This document shows positions 27,292 through 35,419 of a DNA stretch of 64,000 bases, in pieces (positions within the stretch are counted from its first letter, which is position 1; the number at the start of each line of letters is the position of its first letter). The stretch is taken from NCBI GenBank assembly GCA_930633525.1, contig CAKNFP010000001.1, forward strand, positions 2,334,001 to 2,398,000. Direction: 5' to 3'. Under the pieces are notes generated by a model. That model worked only from the letters and a program-made list of their open reading frames with translations, made no database searches and had not been told where the DNA came from. The translations under genes were made by a program, and so were the position numbers. The stretch is from Hyphomicrobiales bacterium. Its GTDB lineage: Bacteria > Pseudomonadota > Alphaproteobacteria > Rhizobiales > Beijerinckiaceae.

Positions 27292-28250
27292 GTCCGTGCC
27301 GCCTCGCCGATCATGCGATCGATCGTCCATGTCGGTCGATATCCCAGTAGGTCGCGAATCTTGCTGTTGGAGGTGTGATAGTAGACGCCCGCCCCCGGCA
27401 GATCGACGGTATGCAGCGGCAGGCCTGTCGCTGCGGCCATCTGTGGCAGGGCGTCGGCGAAGTCAACGGGATCGGTTGCTCCCAGGTTGAAGGCTTCTCC
27501 CACCGCCTTCTCATGGTCGAGCCCGAGCAGAATGCCGGCCACCATGTCGCGCGTGTCGGTGATATGCATCTTGAACGGACGGCCGTTCTCGTTGCGCGAC
27601 AGCACCAGCGCCTCGCGGCCGTCGTCGACGCGCTTCAAGGCCTCGACGGCTGCGCGGTTGCCGAAGGCCTCCTGTTGGCGGATCTTGGGATGCAGGAAGA
27701 AGCGCGGCCCGGAGAAGAAGCTCCCGGTATCAAGGAGTTCGCTCGCGTCCTGCGTGTGGGAGAAGCGCAGGATGACGGCGGGAATGCCAGCCGTGCGCTC
27801 GGTGAAGCGCACCAGATCTTCGCCGAGGAGCTTGGTGAGCCCATAGGGCGAGCGCGGCTTGAGCGGGTGCTTCTCGTCGATCGGCTGATAGTCCGGCACG
27901 TTCTCGGGATAGACCTCGCCGGAGGAGGCGAAGACGATGCGCCCGACCTTGGCGGTCGCCGCCGCCTCCAGGATGACGCGCGTTCCGTCCACATTGGCGC
28001 GGTGCAGCTTGTCCGCATCGGCCGCCAACCAGGACATGAAGGCGCCGAGATGCAGGACCGCCGTCGCGCCTTCGAGGGCACGCCTCGCCGCCTCGCGATC
28101 GTCAAACGGCCCGACCACCTCGCGGTAGTTCTGATGCGCGAGCCCGAGCGGCCGCAGATCAAAGCCCGCAACCTGCTCGCCGCGATCGATGAGCGCTTGT
28201 ACCACCTTGGAGCCGATACGGCCGGCACTGCCGGTGACGACGATGGTCAT
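27270..28250 (-). CDS. NAD-dependent epimerase/dehydratase family protein (extended SDR)
   Basis: 326 residues. Rossmann motif VVTGSAGRIGSKVVQAL with the extended-SDR spacing TGxxGxxG, the acidic FDLRP after strand 2 favouring NAD, and the active site FASSGEVYPENV with YGLTKLLGE (YxxxK). The start MTIVVTGSAGR has GAGGAC upstream; a 34-codon extension is rejected. Such proteins are UDP-sugar epimerases, uronate dehydrogenases or sugar-1-dehydrogenases. Next to a lactonase gene, a role as the dehydrogenase that makes the lactone is the best guess. Confidence 0.85.
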   Translation of the reverse strand: MTIVVTGSAGRIGSKVVQALIDRGEQVAGFDLRPLGLAHQNYREVVGPFDDREAARRALEGATAVLHLGAFMSWLAADADKLHRANVDGTRVILEAAATAKVGRIVFASSGEVYPENVPDYQPIDEKHPLKPRSPYGLTKLLGEDLVRFTERTAGIPAVILRFSHTQDASELLDTGSFFSGPRFFLHPKIRQQEAFGNRAAVEALKRVDDGREALVLSRNENGRPFKMHITDTRDMVAGILLGLDHEKAVGEAFNLGATDPVDFADALPQMAAATGLPLHTVDLPGAGVYYHTSNSKIRDLLGYRPTWTIDRMIGEAARTWTKTRA

Positions 28251-28603
28251 GATTGTCCTCTTCCATCCAAAATGCGCGACTGTCATCCTCGGAATCCCGA
28301 TCCGGGACATGCCCTTCTTCAAGGCATTTCCCTTCTCAGATTTCCTTCTCAACAGTTGGCCCTTCCCATCGAGATGGCTCGGTCAAGCTTGGCCATGACA
28401 TTGGGAGGCGGGCCATCCTCTCACCATAAAACCCCTGGCCCGGAGCCGATCGTCAGCGTCCCTTCTCCCCGGCGGGGAGAAGGACAGGATGAGGGGAGAC
28501 CGAGAGGGGGAAATGTCCCCTCACCCGGACGCTGCGCGTCCGACCTCTCCCCGCCGGGGAGAGGTAAAACACCTTCCCGATGACCGCCGCATTCGAGCCC
28601 CCC
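28251..28603. other. Intergenic region with repeat elements
   Basis: 353 bp between the epimerase and ABC ATPase genes, which point the same way. The half nearer the ATPase is filled by two GC-rich palindromes; the half nearer the epimerase may hold a separate promoter. No gene is seen. Confidence 0.5.
28461..28565. repeat. Rhizobial-type palindromic intergenic repeats (two hairpins)
   Basis: Two palindromes: CCTTCTCCCC-GGC-GGGGAGAAGG at 28461-28483 and ACCTCTCCCC-GCC-GGGGAGAGGT at 28543-28565. Between them is a shorter one (GGACGC/GCGTCC around 28530). The core CTCCCC-N3-GGGGAG recurs at 32685, 32791 and 37538, so these are copies of one repeat family. They lie 39 bp after the ABC ATPase stop and could stabilise or terminate that transcript. 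Confidence 0.8.
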
Positions 28604-29734
28604 TCACCGCACGGCCCGCCCGGTTTCAGCGTCGAACACATGCAGGCGCGCCGGATCGAAGCCGAGCTGCACCGGCCGACCGAGGGCGATGTCGCCCGCG
28701 TTGATCAGGCGCGCGATCTGGGCGTCGCCCCGCTCGTCGTCGACCCCGGCGGCGCGCGCGATATCCGTCCGGTTCGCTTCGGGGATGTCGCAATAGACGT
28801 ATTTCTCGCTGCCGAGGCTTTCGACGAGCCGTGGGCTCACGGTGAAGGTGACCGGGCTGTTGCCCTCCGTGATATGCTCGGGCCGCAGGCCAAGGATAAC
28901 CTCCCGGCCATCAAGGGGCTTCAGGCGCTCGGCCGGCAAGGTGAGCTTCACCTCCTGCCCATAGAGCGACACCGTCCCTGCCCCGCTGCCGAGCGTCAGC
29001 TTAGACTTCAGGAAGTTCATCCCCGGCGACCCGATGAAGCCGGCGACGAACAGATTGGCCGGATCCGCGAACATCTCATCCGGAGCGGCGATCTGCTGGA
29101 TCTCGCCGTCACGCATGATGACGATGCGATCGGCCATGGTCATCGCCTCGATCTGATCATGCGTCACATAGATCGTGGTGACTCCGAGCCGCTTGTGCAG
29201 CGCGCTGATCTCGGCGCGCATATGCACCCGGAGCTTGGCGTCGAGGTTGGACAGGGGCTCGTCCATCAGAAAGGCCTGCGGCTCGCGCACGATGGCGCGC
29301 CCCAGCGCCACCCTCTGGCGCTGACCGCCGGACAACGCGCGCGGGCGGCGGTCGAGCAGATGCTCGACACCGAGAATGCGGGCCGCGTCCTTGACGCGCC
29401 TGTCGATCTCGGCAGCTGGCGTCCCGCGCATTTTCAGGCCGAAGCCCATGTTCTTGGCGACGGTCAGATGCGGATAGAGGGCATAGTTCTGGAACACCAT
29501 GGCGATGTCGCGATCGCCCGGCGCGAGGTCCGTCACCTCTCGGTCGCCGATGAGCACACGACCTGATGTTGCCTCCTCAAGCCCGGCGAGGATCTTCAAC
29601 ATGGTCGACTTGCCACAGCCGGAGGGGCCGACGAAGACCACGAATTCCCCGTCGGTGATGTCGAGATTGAAGTCCTTCAGGACCGCCAAGGGGCCATAGG
29701 ATTTCGTGACGTGTTCGATACGGATTCCCGCCAT
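28604..29734 (-). CDS. Carbohydrate ABC transporter, ATP-binding protein (UgpC/MsmK type)
   Basis: 376 residues. Walker [10 protein letters not shown] (36-44), signature [16 protein letters not shown], Walker [18 protein letters not shown]-loop YVTHDQIEAMT. A C-terminal TOBE domain (about 235-376) marks it as a MalK/UgpC-type ATPase that can serve carbohydrate importers. Fourth transporter gene of the island, 15 bp after the second permease gene. Confidence 0.93.
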   Translation of the reverse strand: MAGIRIEHVTKSYGPLAVLKDFNLDITDGEFVVFVGPSGCGKSTMLKILAGLEEATSGRVLIGDREVTDLAPGDRDIAMVFQNYALYPHLTVAKNMGFGLKMRGTPAAEIDRRVKDAARILGVEHLLDRRPRALSGGQRQRVALGRAIVREPQAFLMDEPLSNLDAKLRVHMRAEISALHKRLGVTTIYVTHDQIEAMTMADRIVIMRDGEIQQIAAPDEMFADPANLFVAGFIGSPGMNFLKSKLTLGSGAGTVSLYGQEVKLTLPAERLKPLDGREVILGLRPEHITEGNSPVTFTVSPRLVESLGSEKYVYCDIPEANRTDIARAAGVDDERGDAQIARLINAGDIALGRPVQLGFDPARLHVFDAETGRAVR

Positions 29735-29749
29735 GCGTGTCTCACGGCC

Positions 29750-30580
29750 TCACTTTTCAGCGCCAGCGGTCAGCCCGCCGACAAGGTAGCGCTCAAGGAA
29801 CAGGTAGATAACGATGATCGGCAGGGCGACGAGCACCGCTGCGGCCGAAATCTGGTTCCAGTTGGTGATGTACTCGCCCTTCATGGTCGTGATGCCGAGA
29901 TTGGCCGTCCAGTTGGTCTGCGAGTTCGTCAGGAAGGTGCGGGCATAGGCATAGTCCGACCAGGACAGCACGAACCCGTAGAGGGCGGTCGCGGCGAGCC
30001 CAGGCGTCGCCACCGGCAGGATCACGCGGAACATGGCGCCGAGCGGCGAGCAGCCGTCGACCATCGCCGCCTGTTCGAGCTCACGCGGAATGGTGTCGAA
30101 ATAGCCCTTCAGCATCCAGGTGCTGAAGGGAACGATCAGCGTCGCGTGGGCGAGGATGATCGACCACAGGCTGCCGATCAGGCCAAGCTGGCGGAAGATG
30201 CCGAACAAGGGAATGACGAGCAGGGTCGCCGGCAGCATCTTCGCCGTCAGGATGAACAGGCCGAGCGAGGGCCCGCCCTTGAGCCGGAAGCGCGACAGCG
30301 AGTAGCCGGCGAAGACGGAGACGAACATCGAGATGCCGACGGAGCCGAGCGCCGCGAGGATCGAGTTGCCGAGCCACAGGGGGATTGGCCGCTGCTCGAT
30401 GATCTCACGGAAGATGCCCCACTGGGGCACGTCCGGCCAGAACTTCGGCGGCAGGTGATGCAATGAATCCGCCGGCGAGAGCGCCGTGACCACCAGCCAG
30501 TAGATGGGGAACAGAAGCACCCCGCAGGTGAGGACGACGCCGAGATAGAGAAGCGCCTGATGACTGGAACGCATGCGCAT
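29750..30580 (-). CDS. Carbohydrate ABC transporter permease (MalG type)
   Basis: 276 residues, six predicted helices starting LYLGVVLTCGVLLFPIYWLV. EAA coupling loop ELEQAAMVDGCSPLGAMFRV and the MalG-like C-terminus ERYLVGGLTAGAEK. GGAGG lies 7 bases before the ATG. 12 bp separate it from the first permease gene, so it is in the same operon. Confidence 0.92.
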   Translation of the reverse strand: MRMRSSHQALLYLGVVLTCGVLLFPIYWLVVTALSPADSLHHLPPKFWPDVPQWGIFREIIEQRPIPLWLGNSILAALGSVGISMFVSVFAGYSLSRFRLKGGPSLGLFILTAKMLPATLLVIPLFGIFRQLGLIGSLWSIILAHATLIVPFSTWMLKGYFDTIPRELEQAAMVDGCSPLGAMFRVILPVATPGLAATALYGFVLSWSDYAYARTFLTNSQTNWTANLGITTMKGEYITNWNQISAAAVLVALPIIVIYLFLERYLVGGLTAGAEK

Positions 30581-30592
30581 CGCGGTGCCTCC

Positions 30593-31552
30593 TCAATAGA
30601 TCGATTCAGTCGAGCGCCCGACCATCAGGCGGCTCGCGATGACGCAGAGGATGAGGGTGACGACGCCGACCGCCGAGGCATAACCCATCTTGAAGAAGCT
30701 GAAGGCCTGCTCGTAGGTCATGATCGACAGGGTCTGGGTCGCCCTTAGCGGGCCACCACCGGTGAGCACGTAGATTATGGAGAAATCACGGAACACCCAC
30801 AGGATCGTCAGCACCATGGTGACGCCGAGCACCGGCATCAGACAGGGCAAGGTGATGTTGATGAAGCGCTGCCAGGCATTGGCGCCATCGACGCGGGCCG
30901 CGTTGTAGAAATCTTCCGGGATGGATTGGAGGCCAGCCAGTGTCATGATCGACACGAAGGGATAGCCCTTCCACACCATGGTCACCGCCACCGCCGCGAA
31001 GGCCGCGGTCGGGTCCGAGAACCAGTTGATGGTCGTGTTGACGAGGCCGAGCTTGATGAAGAACCAGTTCATCAAGCCGAAGGAGGAATCGAAGATCCAG
31101 GCGAAGATGACGACGGCGACGATTTCCGGCACGGCCCATGGCAGCGCCACGAACAGCCGCGCGATCGCCCTGCCCCGGAACTTGTTGTTCACGAGCAGCC
31201 CGGTCCCGACGCCCAGCACGAAACAGGAGATCGTCACGACGATGATGAGCTTGAAGGTTACCCAGCAGGCCATCCAGAACTCGGGCGACGTGAACAGCCG
31301 CTCGTAGTTGATCGCCGTAAAGGGACGGCGGGGCGCGCCAAGCCGCACGAGGCCGACGTTCTGGAAGGACATGTCGACCGAAACGAACAGCGGATAAATG
31401 ATGATCAGTGCGATCAACACCACGGCGGGTGCCAGCAGCAGATAGCCCAGCCAGTGGCGGCGGCTCGGCCTGGCCAGATCGAGACCGAACCTCCGGCGTG
31501 CCGGGGTCGGACGTGGCGTAAAGGGGCGCGCGATGGTGTGGTGCTGGTTCAT
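30593..31552 (-). CDS. Carbohydrate ABC transporter permease (MalF type)
   Basis: 319 residues, six helices beginning LGYLLLAPAVVLIALIIIYP. EAA loop EDFYNAARVDGANAWQRFI. The ATG overlaps the stop of the deacylase gene (ATGA), with GGAGAG 3-4 bases further upstream; this coupling fixes the start and ties the deacylase to the transporter operon. Confidence 0.92.
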   Translation of the reverse strand: MNQHHTIARPFTPRPTPARRRFGLDLARPSRRHWLGYLLLAPAVVLIALIIIYPLFVSVDMSFQNVGLVRLGAPRRPFTAINYERLFTSPEFWMACWVTFKLIIVVTISCFVLGVGTGLLVNNKFRGRAIARLFVALPWAVPEIVAVVIFAWIFDSSFGLMNWFFIKLGLVNTTINWFSDPTAAFAAVAVTMVWKGYPFVSIMTLAGLQSIPEDFYNAARVDGANAWQRFINITLPCLMPVLGVTMVLTILWVFRDFSIIYVLTGGGPLRATQTLSIMTYEQAFSFFKMGYASAVGVVTLILCVIASRLMVGRSTESIY

Positions 31553-32601
31553 TGGCTCTCCAGGCTTTGGCGGGCCCACATGAAGGCGGTGTCGCCGGCG
31601 ACAAAGGTCTGCTTGACCCAGAGTGGAACAGCCCCGTCGAAGGGCGCGCGAATGGGCGCCTCGCCATCGAAGGCAGCAACCTCGCCCTTGGCATAGGCAA
31701 CGAAGTCGCCGGGCCGGCTGAGAAGGCGGACATCGGCCGTCCGGACGGCCTGGGCCTCCTCGACCGTGATCAGCCGGCGCGGCGACGGATCCCGCCAGAC
31801 GATGAGCGAAGCGGCAGTCTCATCGGAGATCAGGCCGTAGATGGCGAGCAGCTTGCCGATGATCGACAAGGCCACATCCGCGCCCGACCGCGCGAAAAAC
31901 AGTCCGCATTCGACGGTCAGGCCGACGGCCTTTCCCATGGGATCGCTGAATTGATTGTAGTTCGTCAGGGTCGGGCTATGGACGCTGCCGGTGTTGAAGA
32001 CGAAGCGCGTATGCGGTTGCCCGATACGATCGGCGAGCGCAGCCGCGCGCGAGCCCGGCTTTAGGACGAAGTAAGGCGTCGCCTCATAGGGCGTCGCATG
32101 GAGGTCGAGCAGCACGTCGGCGCCGGCGACCAGCGGCCGTAGCTGCCGGGCGCGATCGAGCTCGACGGAACGGCGATCGCCGTCGAGGATCGCGTCGTCC
32201 CACACCCGGTTGAAATCATCCTCGATGAAGCGGATGCCGTAAGGGTCCACGCCATTGGTCGCGGCATGGGCGGCCACGTTGCAGATGGCGAGCGACAAAC
32301 GGCCGATCTCGGGGCGAATGCCCCGTTCAAGCAGGGTAATCACCGCCTCGAGCCCGCCCGGCTCGTTGCCGTGGGCGAGGCACGTCACCAGCACATGCGG
32401 GCCGGCGCGGCCGCTGTCGAAGGTGAAGGCATAAGGGATGCCGCCCACGCCTTGCGCGAAGGGGCTGAGATCCCGGCGCGGGATGCCGGCGTGACGGCGC
32501 TCGTTCTCGATCGCGGCGCTGACGGCCGTCGCGCGGTCGTGCAACACGGCCAAATCCTCGTGTGCTGTAACGTCTGCGATGGTTGGACTTTCGGAGGTCA
32601 T
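31549..32601 (-). CDS. Succinylglutamate desuccinylase/aspartoacylase-family deacylase
   Basis: 350 residues; zinc-dependent M14-type amidohydrolase that removes an acyl group from an amine. Visible motifs: zinc ligands His and Glu in AHGNEPGG, substrate motif DDFNRVWDD, third zinc ligand His in LLDLHATP, and the catalytic Glu in LTVECGLFF. A C-terminal beta domain follows (RLLSRPGDFVAYAKGEVAAF). No signal peptide, so cytoplasmic. It sits between the binding-protein and permease genes and overlaps the latter by 4 bp, suggesting that the imported compound carries an acyl or amide group. Confidence 0.88.
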   Translation of the reverse strand: MTSESPTIADVTAHEDLAVLHDRATAVSAAIENERRHAGIPRRDLSPFAQGVGGIPYAFTFDSGRAGPHVLVTCLAHGNEPGGLEAVITLLERGIRPEIGRLSLAICNVAAHAATNGVDPYGIRFIEDDFNRVWDDAILDGDRRSVELDRARQLRPLVAGADVLLDLHATPYEATPYFVLKPGSRAAALADRIGQPHTRFVFNTGSVHSPTLTNYNQFSDPMGKAVGLTVECGLFFARSGADVALSIIGKLLAIYGLISDETAASLIVWRDPSPRRLITVEEAQAVRTADVRLLSRPGDFVAYAKGEVAAFDGEAPIRAPFDGAVPLWVKQTFVAGDTAFMWARQSLESQ

Positions 32602-32684
32602 GGGCGGTCCGGATCGCTGTTCAGGGCTTCAGTCGCGGTGCAACGTCGGGCACGGTCATCTCAAAAAAGGGCAGTGCCTCGGTC

Positions 32685-32826
32685 CCCCACCCCTTACCCC
32701 TCCCCGCAAGGGGGAGGGGCATCGGTTGGCGACGCCGCCTCTTTTCCCCACCGCACGGCATGGCTTCGGATTTATCCGCGACGGTGCCGCGCCCCTCCCC
32801 CTTGCGGGGAGGGGTAAGGGGTGGGG
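32685..32826. repeat. Inverted pair of 36-bp GC-rich palindromic repeats
   Basis: Positions 32685-32720 and 32791-32826 are exact reverse complements over 36 bases, separated by 70 bp. Each arm is itself a hairpin (CCCCTCCCC-GCAA-..GGGGAGGGG). The pair starts 10 bp after the binding-protein gene and could protect its mRNA or reduce read-through into the deacylase and permease genes. It belongs to the same repeat family as 28461-28565 and 37538-37570. Confidence 0.85.
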
Positions 32827-32835
32827 TGCTACGCC

Positions 32836-34143
32836 CTACTTCATGGCCTCGGCCTTGGCCTGCATGGTCTTGGCGACCTGGGCCGGGTCGAGGTCCTGGA
32901 TGATCATGCGCTGGGATTCTTCCATGATCATTTTGGCGAACTCGTTGAACTGAATTTCCAGCCCAACGGGGATGCGGTCGACACCAGCCTTCGCGGCTGC
33001 CTGCTGCGTCTCGATCAGCAGATCGAAATGCGGCGTCGTCTTCTTGGCTTCCGTCACGTCGGCGCGCGGGCTCGGCGGCGTCGAGTTGGCCAGAGTGGCG
33101 AAGCTCGACTGGAACTGGTCGGACGTCGCGATCGCGATGAAATCCCACGCAAGCTGCTGGTTCTCCTTGGACACTTCGCTTGCTATGCCGAGGATATTCG
33201 ACGTGCCGCCGAGCGGCGGGTTGAACGGCGGGGCGGCGAGCTTCAGGTTCGGGCGCACCTCGGGCTTGGCCTTCTCGATGATCGGATAGAGCCAGGGACC
33301 GTCGATGCGGATGGCGATGCGGCCATCGGCGAAGAGCTGGCGGATTTCACCGGCCGACAGGTCGCGTGGCGTGAGGTTGTCCTTGATGACCGTCTTCCAG
33401 CGCCGCAGACCCTCGATCATTTGAGGCGTGTCGATGGTGACGTTGCCCTTGGCGTCGGTGAAGGAGGCCTTGGCGTCGAGCAGGTAGCTGATCATCTCGG
33501 CGAGATATTGCCCGCCACCGCCCTTAGTCTCATGGCCGGTCCCGAACTGGTCCATGATGCCGTCGCCGTTCGTGTCCTTCGTGGTCTTGCGAACGACTTC
33601 GATGAACTCGTCCCAGTTCTTCGGGACACTCACACCGGCCTTCTTGAGCAGATCCTCGTTATACGCCATGAGCCCACCGTAATAGAGCATCATGATGCAG
33701 ACGGTTTCACCGTCCCACTTGCACTTTTCCTGGCCGGCCCAGTTGTTGAGATCGAGCTTGGACTTCTTGATGAACGGGTCGAGATCGGCCAGCCAGCCGT
33801 TGTCAGCAAATTTCTGGAACTCGAATGACGCCAGATGCACGATATCGGGCGGCGTGCCGCCGGCGAAGAGGGTTGTCATGGTGTCGGCGAAGGCCCCGCG
33901 CTCGACCTTCGTCCACTCGATCTTGACGCCGGGGTGCTTGGCCTCGAATTCCTTGATGATCGAGGCCCACCAGTCGCCGACGCCGCGCTCGTCCTTCTGC
34001 CAGGAGACGAATTTGAGCACCTTGTCGGCGGCGAAAGCCTGGCCCATGAAGCCCTGGCCCGTGAAGATCTGGCCGGAGCCGGCCATGAGAGCTGCCGCCG
34101 CAACCGCGCCGACCGCCCAGCGTTTCATCCCATTGAGTGTCAT
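32836..34143 (-). CDS. Carbohydrate ABC transporter, periplasmic substrate-binding protein
   Basis: 435 residues, family 1 extracellular SBP. Signal peptide MKRWAVGAVAAAALMAGSGQ.. with cleavage after AFA; mature start ADKVLKFVSWQKDERGVGDW. SBP_1 signature region GDGIMDQFGTGHETKGGGGQ and FADGRIAIRIDGPWLYP. GGAGGG lies 7 bases before the ATG. Ligand not predictable beyond a sugar or sugar acid. Confidence 0.92.
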   Translation of the reverse strand: MTLNGMKRWAVGAVAAAALMAGSGQIFTGQGFMGQAFAADKVLKFVSWQKDERGVGDWWASIIKEFEAKHPGVKIEWTKVERGAFADTMTTLFAGGTPPDIVHLASFEFQKFADNGWLADLDPFIKKSKLDLNNWAGQEKCKWDGETVCIMMLYYGGLMAYNEDLLKKAGVSVPKNWDEFIEVVRKTTKDTNGDGIMDQFGTGHETKGGGGQYLAEMISYLLDAKASFTDAKGNVTIDTPQMIEGLRRWKTVIKDNLTPRDLSAGEIRQLFADGRIAIRIDGPWLYPIIEKAKPEVRPNLKLAAPPFNPPLGGTSNILGIASEVSKENQQLAWDFIAIATSDQFQSSFATLANSTPPSPRADVTEAKKTTPHFDLLIETQQAAAKAGVDRIPVGLEIQFNEFAKMIMEESQRMIIQDLDPAQVAKTMQAKAEAMK

Positions 34144-34249
34144 TCTGTGTCCCTCCCGACAATTATCTCTTCAACGAAGGAGGCCGTTGTCGGCCACCCA
34201 GACTGGAGAATTCATTCAGAGCGGACGGCCGACGACGCGGCCTTCCGCA

Positions 34250-35419
34250 TCAGTGCTTCTGCAGCAGCTTGAGCGCTTCCTGGGAGGGCTTGACGCCAAG
34301 CCCTGTCCCGGCCGGCAGGCTGTAGAGCCCCGCCGTGCAGTCCATGTCACTCTCGATCAGGCGCCGGTTCGGTTCAAACACCGAATGCTGGTATTCGTGG
34401 CACTCGACCACGGTCAGCGCCGAACTCGCATGGAGGCTCGCCGCCATGAACAGGCCGATGCCGATGGTGGCATGCGGAATGACCTTGAGATGATGCGCCT
34501 CGGCATAGCGGCCGATGCGCATGAACTCGGTGATCCCCGTATGGCCCATCTCCGGCTGGATGATACCACAGGCACGGCGCGCGACACGTGGCACGAGATC
34601 GAAGACCGTGCGCCATTCCTCACCCGCCGCGACCGTCGTCGAAACGGACCGCGCGACATGGGCGAGCCCGTCGATATCCTCGGGCTTCACGGGTGCCTCG
34701 GCGAACCAGAGCCCGTGCGGCTCCATCGCGCGGATGAGGGCGACCGCCTCCTCGGCGGTGTGGACCCAATGCATGTCGCAGGCGATGCGCGCCTTGGGCC
34801 CGAGACGGCCACGCAGGCTCTCCATCTCCGCCACCACACCATCGTCGGCGACCGGCGCGGCAAATTTGAAGCTGTCGAAGCCCCTGCCCTGCCATTCCGC
34901 CGCGAAATCCGCGCGCTCGGACAGGGTCCGCTTTGGGAGCCCGGAAACATAAGCCGGCAAATGATCATGCCGCTGCCCGCCGAGCATCTTGACGATCGGC
35001 AGGCCGGCGAGCTGGCCCGAGAGATCCCACAGGGCGATATCGATCGCGGCCAGGGCATCGAGATAGAAGCCGCCGGTATAGCCGCGCACCCGCATCAGAT
35101 CGTAGAGATCCTCGTGGATCACGACCACGTCGTGGGGATCGCGCCCAACGACAAAAGGCCCAAGCAGATCCGAAATCAGGGCGATGACGGCGCCGGGCGC
35201 GACGATGCCGTAAGTCTCGCCCCAGCCGACAGCCCCGTCGCGGGTCTCGATGCGCACGACGACCGTGCGGTCGGCGGTCGGATAGACCGTGCGGTTGCCG
35301 AGCCGCACGATGTAACCCTTCTCGTTGACGCTCTCGCCGGGACGAAGCGCCCCGAGATAGGGCGTGTCACGCGGGATGGTGATCGAGAAGACCTCGACCT
35401 TGGCGACTTGATCAGCCAC
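34250..35419 (-). CDS. Mandelate racemase/enolase-superfamily sugar-acid dehydratase
   Basis: 389 residues, starting at GTG with GGAGG 6 bases upstream; overlaps the DapA-like gene by 8 bp. N-terminal capping domain, then the TIM barrel with metal ligands Asp215 (IACDMHW), Glu241 (WFAEAP) and Glu267 (AAGEEW) and general base His316 (VIPHATIGIGL). The usual KxK motif reads FKFAA: Lys185 is kept, the second Lys is Ala187. The dyad Asp is replaced by Glu290 (IIQPEMGHTG). Probably dehydrates an aldonic or aldaric acid, but these changes exclude a firm substrate. Confidence 0.88.
   Translation of the reverse strand: MADQVAKVEVFSITIPRDTPYLGALRPGESVNEKGYIVRLGNRTVYPTADRTVVVRIETRDGAVGWGETYGIVAPGAVIALISDLLGPFVVGRDPHDVVVIHEDLYDLMRVRGYTGGFYLDALAAIDIALWDLSGQLAGLPIVKMLGGQRHDHLPAYVSGLPKRTLSERADFAAEWQGRGFDSFKFAAPVADDGVVAEMESLRGRLGPKARIACDMHWVHTAEEAVALIRAMEPHGLWFAEAPVKPEDIDGLAHVARSVSTTVAAGEEWRTVFDLVPRVARRACGIIQPEMGHTGITEFMRIGRYAEAHHLKVIPHATIGIGLFMAASLHASSALTVVECHEYQHSVFEPNRRLIESDMDCTAGLYSLPAGTGLGVKPSQEALKLLQKH

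Noticed and set aside
27292..27330. Earlier ATG for the IclR-SMP30 protein
   Set aside because: It lies deeper inside the epimerase gene without a ribosome-binding site, while the later ATG has GAGG upstream.
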